Shown in pieces: positions 14,355-19,170 of a DNA stretch of 19,170 nucleotides. Each line of letters starts with the position of its first letter. Position 1 is the stretch's first letter. Made by a program: the position numbers and the translations under genes. The notes beneath the pieces are model-generated. The model searched no databases. It had not been told where the DNA came from and worked only from the letters and a program-made list of their open reading frames with translations. Location: assembly GCA_943324725.2 (NCBI GenBank), contig CALPMR020000026.1:1-19170 (forward strand), read 5' to 3'. Origin of the DNA: Bordetella parapertussis. GTDB taxonomy: Bacteria > Cyanobacteriota > Cyanobacteriia > PCC-6307 > Cyanobiaceae.

Positions 14355-15026
14355 CAATGCCGAGCCACGGCACGCTGATGGCGCCGTATCGAAGCCACGG
14401 ATGTAGGCCTCGCAAAGGATGATTCCCGCCGCACCGGTGCGATCGTCACCGAACAGGTGCACCGATTGCTGCTCCTCCTGAATCAGAGCAGGATCATCGC
14501 TGGCACAGGATTCCGCCCCAAGATTGTGATGGCTCGCGATGCACAGCAGCCCAGAAATAATAGGCTGCAAACAGAAACTGCATTCAGCTGCCAGTTCAGA
14601 TCTGAGCAAAGCCTTCTTGAATCATGACAATTTCAGCTGAACCCAGCTGGGCGGCTTGTCTGCGGCAGCCTGCCCAGCGGACTGGCGATTCGCTCGCGCC
14701 AGCCGCAGCCGAACCCTGCGCTGCTCGGCACCAGGTTCTGCCTCCGGGCGGCAAGATTCAGCAGCCCATGACGATGGCGTTGCTGGCTGAACCTGTCCCT
14801 ACGGAGCCGGCCAGCCTGGAGATGGACGTGGCGAGGGCGGTGGCGAACGAATCACAGGCAAGGCAGCAACGCGAACCTGCCGCTGGCGGGTCGCCCTGCT
14901 GGCCGTGCTCGCTGCAGCCCTCTTCACCATCTCCCTGAATCGAAGCCCGTCCCTGGGGTGGGTCTGGCGTGGTGCCAACATGCACAGCTGCGCTCACATA
15001 CGCTGACAACAGCGGCAAGAGAATCG
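14355..15026. other. Gap with degraded or uncertain coding sequence
   Basis: On the minus strand, 14340-14609 encodes a partly protein-like stretch (ATG at 14609; LIQEEQQSVHLFGDDRTGAA and IILCEAYIRGF), but the frame has no stop before it runs under the DUF2811 gene to 14145, so it was not called. On the plus strand, 14768-15006 looks like a frameshifted small membrane protein, listed as a pseudogene. Confidence 0.35.
14768..15006 (+). pseudogene. Possible frameshifted small membrane protein
   Basis: From ATG at 14768 the frame reads MTMALLAEPVPTEPASLEMD and on to VARAVANESQARQQR, then turns into Gly/Pro/Ser-rich sequence and stops at 14938. In the frame one base back, the DNA from about 14883 encodes RWRVALLAVLAAALFTISLN, an ideal membrane segment with a basic flank, and stops at 15006. 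Removing 8 bases after QARQQR would join the two into one single-pass protein of about 76 residues. An indel is the simplest reading; chance is the alternative. Confidence 0.3.
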
Positions 15027-15350
15027 GTGAAGCGCCTACTGCTCCTGGCAATCTGGATGTTGCCTTTCAGTGGGGCTCACGCCAAACCGCCGGCGATCCG
15101 CTGCCCCGGCGACAACACCGTTGAAATGCGCTATTGCGCCAGTCAGTCCTGGGAGTACTCCGACCATCAATTGCGCAGGAAGATCTCCAAGGAGCTCTTC
15201 CACCAGTGGCAGGAGGCCACCAGGGCGGTATGTGCCACGGCCTATGCGCCTTACAAGGACGGCACCATCTATCCGCAGCTGGTGGTGGGCTGCGATGACC
15301 ACCTCAATCGAGCCCTGCTCAAGGAGTTCAGGGGGCTGGGGGATTCCTAG
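15027..15350 (+). CDS. Secreted LprI-like (DUF1311) small protein
   Basis: 107 residues from GTG at 15027. The signal peptide is MKRLLLLAIWMLPFSGAHA, with cleavage likely after AHA (residue 19). The mature protein of about 88 residues has four Cys (26, 37, 69, 89), suitable for two disulfides. The pattern C...TVEMRYCASQSWEYSD...W...ATRAVCATAYAPYKDGTIYPQLVVGC resembles the lysozyme-inhibitor LprI / DUF1311 family (Cys pair, W-x(7)-C, G-x-IYP, C). Family members act in the periplasm; some inhibit lysozyme, but most are uncharacterised. The frame continues upstream to 14958, but the GTG start places the signal sequence exactly at the N-terminus. Confidence 0.75.
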   Translation: MKRLLLLAIWMLPFSGAHAKPPAIRCPGDNTVEMRYCASQSWEYSDHQLRRKISKELFHQWQEATRAVCATAYAPYKDGTIYPQLVVGCDDHLNRALLKEFRGLGDS

Positions 15351-15515
15351 CGGCCGCCTGAACTGAAGAGCGGCTCGAGTGCTGGGCCTGGACTCAGCTC
15401 GCCAGGCTCTGGAGCGGAGCCTGGCTCCAGGGCGCTGATCCTTGCCTGGTTTGGCGACCTGCCGGTTGGAGGCCATCGGCGGTTCGGGCCAGCCAGCCGC
15501 AGGGCCCACGCGAAG

Positions 15516-15542
15516 CCGTTACAAAATGATATACAATAACGG
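15516..15542 (+). promoter_or_regulatory. Promoter/operator-like element with inverted ends
   Basis: CCGTTA (15516-15521) and TAACGG (15537-15542) are inverted repeats framing an AT-rich core. The core holds GTTACAAA (15518-15525) and TATACAAT (15530-15537), which match the HLR1 half-site (G/T)TTACA(T/A)(T/A) at 8 and 7 of 8 positions, but with a 4-base instead of a 2-base gap. TACAAT (15532-15537) is also a good -10 hexamer, which would start a transcript near 15544. Confidence 0.4.
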
Positions 15543-15552
15543 AGGTCATCGA

Positions 15553-15579
15553 GCGGGTCCCAGTGGGTCCGCTTTTTTT
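15553..15579 (+). terminator. Intrinsic terminator just downstream of the promoter-like element
   Basis: GCGGGTCC (15553-15560) pairs with GGGTCCGC (15565-15572), using two G-U pairs, around the loop CAGT. A run of seven T follows (15573-15579). It lies about 200 bases beyond the LprI-like gene and only 10 bases after the element at 15516-15542. Confidence 0.75.
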
Positions 15580-15770
15580 GTGGCTGGCTGCGAGCGCTCA
15601 GCGACGGGACCCTCCCTTGTCAAGCGCTTTCAGGATCCAGCCAGGCGATGCTGCCGCCAAGCCCGACATCGCCTCTGATACACTCCGGCTTAAATTATAA
15701 ACTAATCATGGCAATTAAGCTGCTCGATTATTGCTGAAACGTTGCGCCTGTGTCGCGATTTGATTTAATC

Positions 15771-15808
15771 CATGAACTCAGTGCATGAACTCAGTGCATG
15801 AGGTCAGT
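15771..15808. repeat. Tandem repeat of a 13-base unit, about 2.9 copies
   Basis: CATGAACTCAGTG is present exactly twice (15771-15783, 15784-15796), followed by the variant CATGAGGTCAGT (15797-15808). The 13-base period is not a multiple of three, which argues against coding. Confidence 0.9.
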
Positions 15809-15843
15809 CGCGATGGCAGTCGCGATGGCAGTCGCGATGGCAG
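15808..15843. repeat. Tandem repeat of a 12-base unit, 3 exact copies
   Basis: TCGCGATGGCAG is repeated three times without change (15808-15819, 15820-15831, 15832-15843). Each unit contains the palindrome TCGCGA; a fourth TCGCGA sits upstream at 15753-15758. It directly abuts the 13-base repeat. Confidence 0.92.
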
Positions 15844-15980
15844 CGTCTGGCTCAAGTGTGGCCGTGGGGCTTGTGATACCTTCACGACCTGCAGCGACAG
15901 GGCAATCGAATCAGCCCTCAGATCTGATCGAAATCCGGTGGCGGCGGAGTCAACGCAGGTGTCGCGCTGATCAGAGGGCC

Positions 15981-16021
15981 GGCCGGTAGCCGGTGCCCTT
16001 CAGGGGAGCCGGCTACCGGCC
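15981..16021 (-). terminator. 13-bp hairpin after the acidic-protein gene
   Basis: GGCCGGTAGCCGG (15981-15993) and CCGGCTACCGGCC (16009-16021) are perfectly complementary. The 15-base loop can itself pair CCC with GGG. CCTTCAGG (15997-16004) in the loop is also complementary to CCTGAAGG (16020-16027), so an alternative fold exists. It lies 18 bases past the stop of the minus-strand gene. There is no T-run. Confidence 0.55.
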
Positions 16022-16038
16022 TGAAGGAGAGCTCTGGT

Positions 16039-16413
16039 TCAGAGCACGTTGTCCTCCGGATCCTCACTGTCCACTGGCTCTTCAAGGACCAACTCGACCT
16101 CCAGCTCCTCGTCACTTCCTTCCAGCTCCTCCTCATCGTCCTCGCCGAGCACTTCCTCCAACAGCTCCCGGGCGGTCTTGAGACGAGCACTGTCGGCGGC
16201 CCAGACGGCGATGCTGATGGCATCTGGATCCTCATCACTGAGGAAGTCCTCCAGATTGTCGAGGTGGTGTTCCTCGACGAAGTTCAGCAACACCAGGCTG
16301 ATCTGAAGCGCTTCCTCGGGACTGATCGCGGCGGCCTCCATGGCATCGAGCACTTGCTGAACGGCTGGATTCACCGATTCGTCGAGAGAGCTGGCTTCGT
16401 TGGCGCTGGTCAT
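16039..16413 (-). CDS. Highly acidic hypothetical protein, 124 aa
   Basis: A soluble protein with two parts. Residues 1-80 look like a folded helical domain (VNPAVQQVLDAMEAAAISPE, then LQISLVLLNFVEEHHLDNLE). Residues 83-124 are almost entirely Glu/Asp with a few hydrophobics (LLEEVLGEDDEEELEGSDEE and on). The isoelectric point must be very low. No signal peptide or Cys is present. ATG at 16413. Acidic tails of this kind occur in proteins that bind cations or basic partners, but no specific role can be assigned. A hairpin follows the gene. It is divergent from the pentapeptide gene across 152 bases. Confidence 0.72.
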   Translation of the reverse strand: MTSANEASSLDESVNPAVQQVLDAMEAAAISPEEALQISLVLLNFVEEHHLDNLEDFLSDEDPDAISIAVWAADSARLKTARELLEEVLGEDDEEELEGSDEELEVELVLEEPVDSEDPEDNVL

Positions 16414-16565
16414 GGTCCGGGAAACAGGAACAACAACTCAACCATGGGCGACTCCAGCGCACAGCGCAGCCTTGGGCGATGCAGGGGGCGGTGTTGGTGG
16501 CACTCCTGGCCCGGGCCGCCGGCGGATCGAGCAGCATCGTGCGTAGTCCTCCGTCAACCAACCCC

Positions 16566-17096
16566 ATGGAGCCGCCCCTGCCAACCGCCGCGGCCTCGCC
16601 CGCTGGCCTGATTCAGCGCTGCCTGCTGGGCCTGGTGCTCGGCCTGTTGCTGCTCACCGCACCCGGGGCTCCGGCCTGGGCCGAGTTCAGCGGCATCGAC
16701 TACACCCTCACCAACCAGAACGAGCAGGACTTCAGCGGCCAGGACCTCGCCCGCACCTCCTTTGCCGGCGCCCAGGGGCGGCGGGCCCGCTTCGCCGGCG
16801 CTGATCTGCACGGGGCGATCTTCACCCAGGCAGCCTTTCCGGACGCCGATTTCCGCGCTGCCGATCTCAGCGACGTGCTGATGGACAAGGTGGATTTCAG
16901 CGGCGCTGATTTCACCGGTGCGGTGTTGCGGGGCGTGATCGCCGCCGGCAGCAGTTTCCATGGCGCCATCGTCACCGACGCCGACTTCAGTGACGCTTTG
17001 CTCGATCGCAGTGATCAGCGCTCCCTCTGCCGCGAGGCCAGTGGTACCAATCCGATCACGGGCGTGGACACCCGCCTCAGCCTGGGTTGCGGTTGA
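16566..17096 (+). CDS. Thylakoid-lumen-type pentapeptide-repeat protein
   Basis: 176 residues from ATG at 16566. The signal peptide spans about 1-39 (LGLVLGLLLLTAPGAPAWA, cleavage before EF), suited to export to the lumen or periplasm. Pentapeptide repeats (A[DN][LF]xx) run from about 54 to 147, for example DFSGQ DLART SFAGA, ADLHG AIFTQ, ADFRA ADLSD and ADFTG AVLRG, and should form a right-handed quadrilateral beta-helix. The C-terminus LCREASGTNPITGVDTRLSLGC (C155, C175) is the disulfide cap typical of cyanobacterial and chloroplast lumenal pentapeptide proteins. Function in the family is unknown. An in-frame start at 16479 would hide the signal peptide and is rejected. The last 20 bases overlap the convergent FAD oxidase gene. 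Confidence 0.9.
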   Translation: MEPPLPTAAASPAGLIQRCLLGLVLGLLLLTAPGAPAWAEFSGIDYTLTNQNEQDFSGQDLARTSFAGAQGRRARFAGADLHGAIFTQAAFPDADFRAADLSDVLMDKVDFSGADFTGAVLRGVIAAGSSFHGAIVTDADFSDALLDRSDQRSLCREASGTNPITGVDTRLSLGCG

Positions 17097-18495
17097 CGTT
17101 GAAGGGGAGGTTGGCCGGCCGCTGCAGCCAGCCCCGCAGCTTGCCCGGGTTGAGCAGGCCGGCGGGGTCATGGCGTGCCTTGGCCGCCACCTGGGCCGGA
17201 TCGATGCCGCCCAGGCCCCCCTCCTCCACCGTGATCTGGTGGGGGTCGAAGACCAGGGCACCGAGATCGCGGCACTGCCCGATCAGCGCCTCCAGGGCGG
17301 CGGGGCCGGCGTAGCGGAGCAGCGGCAGCGCCGACAGCCGCACCTCCCCGTGCTGGCGCACCGCCTCCAGATGCCAGAGCAGCTCTTGCCCCCAGCGCCG
17401 GCGCAGTGCCGCCAGCAGGGGCCGTGGATCGTGGGGCAGCAGCAGTTGCAGATAGGTCCAGTCCGGTTGTTGGCCGCGCCAGTGCAAGGTGGTGTGGTTC
17501 CAGCAGAGCTCCCGCAGCGGTAGCCCGCGGCTGGCTGCCTGGCTCTCCTGCCACAGCAGGCGGCCGCCCCAGGAGCTCAGCAGCTGGGGGTGGGCCGCCA
17601 GGCTGTCGGGCGCGGCCAGCAGCAGCAGGCGATGCTCGCCCTCAGGGGCGCCGGGACAGCCCAGGGGCCAGGGCAGCCGCGCCGCCACCGGCGCTTCGAG
17701 CAGGGTCACGTTGTTGAGCAGCAGGGTGCTGGCCGCCAGCCCCTGGAGCGCCGCCAGGGCCTGGCTCCAGTCGTCGAAGCCGAGCACCAGCTGCTGCCAG
17801 GCCACCGCCTCGCAGGTCGGCAGCCGCAGGGCCGTCAGGATGCCATTGGTGCCATAGGCGTGGTTGAGCGGCGCACTGGCGCTGGCGTCCAGCTGCAGCA
17901 GCTGCGGCTCCGGTTCCACCGTGATCACCTCCAGGCCGAGCAGATTGCCCGGATCGCGCAGGAAGCCCCAGCGCAATGAGCCGATGCCGCCGGCACCTCC
18001 GGCGATGAAGCCCCCCAGGCTGGCGGTGCGATAGGTGCTGGGGGCCAGCCGCAGGGCCCGGCCGTGAGGCGCCAGCTGGACATCGAGATCCGCCAGCAGG
18101 CAGCCGGCTTCGGCGACGAGCTCGCCGCTGGCCGGATCGAGGCTGCGCAAGCGCTGCAGACCGGTGAGATCGAGCACCAGCCCCCCTTGCAACGGCACGC
18201 ACTGGCCGTAGTTGCCGGTGCCGGCACCGCGCAGGGTCAGGGGCACCAGAAGGCGGGCGCAGGCGGAGGCCACCCGGCGCACCTGCTCGACCGTGCTGAC
18301 CTTGACGGCCAGCTGGGCCCGGCACGGCGCCAGCAAGGGGCTGAGCACCGGCGAATAGGCATAAAAATCCCTGGACAAACGTTCCAGGTCCGCCGGCGCC
18401 TGGAGCGGGGCAAGGTCCGCCAGTTCAGCTGCCAGCGCAGCAATCTGCTGCGACGAGGGCGGAGCTGGCAGATCGGGCAGCTGGGAGAGCGTCAT
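17077..18495 (-). CDS. FAD-linked oxidase/dehydrogenase (GlcD/VAO family)
   Basis: A 472-residue flavoprotein of the PCMH FAD-binding type. The FAD domain shows VSTVEQVRRVASACARLLVP (66-85), the pyrophosphate loop RGAGTGNYGQ (89-98), GGLVLDLTGL, EAGCLLADL and GGFIAGGAGGIGSLRWG (161-177). The C-terminus has FDPHQITVEEGG and DPAGLLNPGK, the usual closing motif. It should oxidise a small hydroxy or amino substrate with FAD; the substrate is unknown. ATG at 18495 overlaps the stop of the upstream amidohydrolase gene (ATGA), so the pair is an operon with coupled translation. An in-frame start at 18558 lies within the upstream gene and is rejected. The last 20 bases overlap the convergent pentapeptide gene. 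Confidence 0.9.
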   Translation of the reverse strand: MTLSQLPDLPAPPSSQQIAALAAELADLAPLQAPADLERLSRDFYAYSPVLSPLLAPCRAQLAVKVSTVEQVRRVASACARLLVPLTLRGAGTGNYGQCVPLQGGLVLDLTGLQRLRSLDPASGELVAEAGCLLADLDVQLAPHGRALRLAPSTYRTASLGGFIAGGAGGIGSLRWGFLRDPGNLLGLEVITVEPEPQLLQLDASASAPLNHAYGTNGILTALRLPTCEAVAWQQLVLGFDDWSQALAALQGLAASTLLLNNVTLLEAPVAARLPWPLGCPGAPEGEHRLLLLAAPDSLAAHPQLLSSWGGRLLWQESQAASRGLPLRELCWNHTTLHWRGQQPDWTYLQLLLPHDPRPLLAALRRRWGQELLWHLEAVRQHGEVRLSALPLLRYAGPAALEALIGQCRDLGALVFDPHQITVEEGGLGGIDPAQVAAKARHDPAGLLNPGKLRGWLQRPANLPFNVNRNPG

Positions 18496-19169
18496 CGACA
18501 GGGCGGCAGGGAGCTGAGCAGGGGGGAGGGGGCTTCGCAGGCCGGTGGCGGCTGCCATTGGCCGCCGCGCAGCAGCCGTCGCTGGGGCGCCTGGGCCAGC
18601 AGCTGCCCCCAGGAGCCGGCACCCAGCACCAGCAGATCGGCCGGAGCTCCGGGGCGCAACACCCCATCCCAGGCCAGGTCGAGCAGTCGCGACGGCGCGG
18701 TGGTGAACGGTGACAGCCCCTGGCGCTGCCAGGGCACCACATGGCTGATCAGGGCCGCCAGCCGCAGCAGCTCGATCGGATCGAAGGCACCGCCTGGATA
18801 CCAGGGATCCTGGACGTTGTCGCCGCCGATAGCCACCTCAACGCCGGCGCTCTGCAGTTGGCGGATCGGTGCCTGGATGCGTTGCAGCGGCGTCGCACCG
18901 GCCCTCCGGCCCAGCAGCCAGAGATTGGTGGTGGGTAGGGCGATCACGCCGATGCCGGCGGCGGCGATCGTCTCGCAGAGGCGCTGGCAGGGGCGATCCG
19001 CCAACAGCGCCATGCTGCTGGCATGGCTGCAGACCAGCGGTACGGCACTGCCCATCTCCAGCATCAGACGGCTGACCATCGCCACCCCCCGGCCGGGATC
19101 GCCGCTGCCCTCATCGATGTGCAGATCGACGGGGCAGCCCAGCCGCTCCGCCAGCCGCAGCAGCGCCAC
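18492..19169 (-). CDS. Cytosine-deaminase-like amidohydrolase, C-terminal part (5' end outside window)
   Basis: At least 226 codons, open to the right edge, so the N-terminus with the HxH metal motif is not visible. The motifs are VDLHIDEGSGDPGRG (metal His in DLH, acid-base Glu in DE), VPLVCSHASSM (second His), VIALPTTNLWLLGRR and GGDNVQDPWYPGGAFDP (metal Asp). The GGDNVQDPWYP block closely resembles CodA-type cytosine deaminases. It probably deaminates or hydrolyses a cyclic amide or nucleobase-like compound. The C-terminal stretch VLRPGAPADLLVLGA is the usual return to the small beta domain. It is coupled by ATGA to the FAD oxidase, suggesting a shared catabolic or salvage route; the substrate is open. 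Confidence 0.88.
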   Translation of the reverse strand: MALLRLAERLGCPVDLHIDEGSGDPGRGVAMVSRLMLEMGSAVPLVCSHASSMALLADRPCQRLCETIAAAGIGVIALPTTNLWLLGRRAGATPLQRIQAPIRQLQSAGVEVAIGGDNVQDPWYPGGAFDPIELLRLAALISHVVPWQRQGLSPFTTAPSRLLDLAWDGVLRPGAPADLLVLGAGSWGQLLAQAPQRRLLRGGQWQPPPACEAPSPLLSSLPPCR

Positions 19170-19170
19170 C

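Larger units (their letters stand above)
15351..16038. other. 688-base non-coding stretch rich in signals
   Basis: No gene is called. In order it contains a palindrome-flanked promoter-like element at 15516-15542, a T-run terminator at 15553-15579, an AT-rich promoter-like patch at about 15688-15720 (TTAAATTATAAACTAATC), two adjacent tandem repeats at 15771-15843, and a 13-bp hairpin at 15981-16021 that probably ends the minus-strand gene at 16039. A 61-aa frame at 15785-15970 reads through the repeats as RDGS RDGS RDGS, but has no other coding character. Confidence 0.55.

Noticed and set aside
14145..14609. 154-aa minus-strand ORF
   Set aside because: Its first half is somewhat protein-like, but the second half is antisense to the conserved DUF2811 domain and no family is recognised.
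15771..15843. CRISPR array or integration site
   Set aside because: The units are 12-13 bases and directly adjacent without spacers; there are no cas genes or integrase.
15785..15970. 61-aa ORF with three RDGS repeats
   Set aside because: The repeat continues from a 13-base unit that breaks the frame, and the remainder has no coding character.
17642..18325. 227-aa minus-strand ORF in another frame
   Set aside because: It lies entirely inside the FAD oxidase gene and is Gly/Arg/Ala-rich without motifs.

Overview
The window looks like chromosomal DNA of a high-GC picocyanobacterium of the Synechococcus/Cyanobium type. The evidence is a 47-residue high-light-inducible protein (Hli) with an HLR1-like upstream element, a thylakoid-lumen-type pentapeptide-repeat protein, a DUF2811 protein, a type III glutamine synthetase, a tRNA-Thr without an encoded CCA end, and frequent absence of clear Shine-Dalgarno sites. 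The assignment rests on gene content; no 16S or other marker gene is present.

Layout. 1-935: 3' part of glnN, followed by a perfect 18-bp hairpin. 1180-2552: two overlapping genes for paralogous TMEM175/DUF1211-like membrane proteins. 3087-3752: a short-chain dehydrogenase. 3796-3867 (-): tRNA-Thr(UGU). 4003-4251: a small membrane protein. 4483-5205 (-): an ArsR-type regulator and an unknown 126-aa protein, closed by a 22-bp hairpin. 5206-6082: mostly empty, ending in the hli promoter region. 6083-6226: hli and its terminator. 6319-7128 (+) and 7097-7774 (-): an unknown protein and a methyltransferase overlapping tail to tail. 7930-10041 (+): a small Rieske protein, then a glycosyltransferase and an acyltransferase that resemble the last two staphyloxanthin enzymes. 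10819-11691: a LysR-like regulator. 12367-12555 (+) and 12557-13462 (-): a 62-aa protein facing a transglutaminase-like protein. 13971-14354: DUF2811. 15027-15350: a secreted LprI-like protein. 15351-16038: a non-coding stretch with a compact promoter-terminator unit and tandem repeats. 16039-16413 (-): an acidic protein. 16566-17096 (+): the pentapeptide protein. 17077 to the right edge (-): an FAD-linked oxidase and an upstream cytosine-deaminase-like amidohydrolase in one operon.

How the genes work together. Three gene pairs are translationally coupled by ATGA overlaps: the two TMEM175-like genes, the glycosyltransferase-acyltransferase pair, and the amidohydrolase-FAD oxidase pair. The glycosyltransferase-acyltransferase pair probably decorates a carotenoid or other apolar lipid with an acylated sugar. 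The Rieske protein just upstream has lost both residues that raise the cluster potential in cytochrome b6f Rieske proteins, so it is more likely a low-potential accessory protein than PetC. No phage, transposon, CRISPR array or defence system was recognised. The most interesting items are the paired channel-like genes, the staphyloxanthin-like pair with its unusual Rieske neighbour, and the promoter-terminator unit at 15516-15579.
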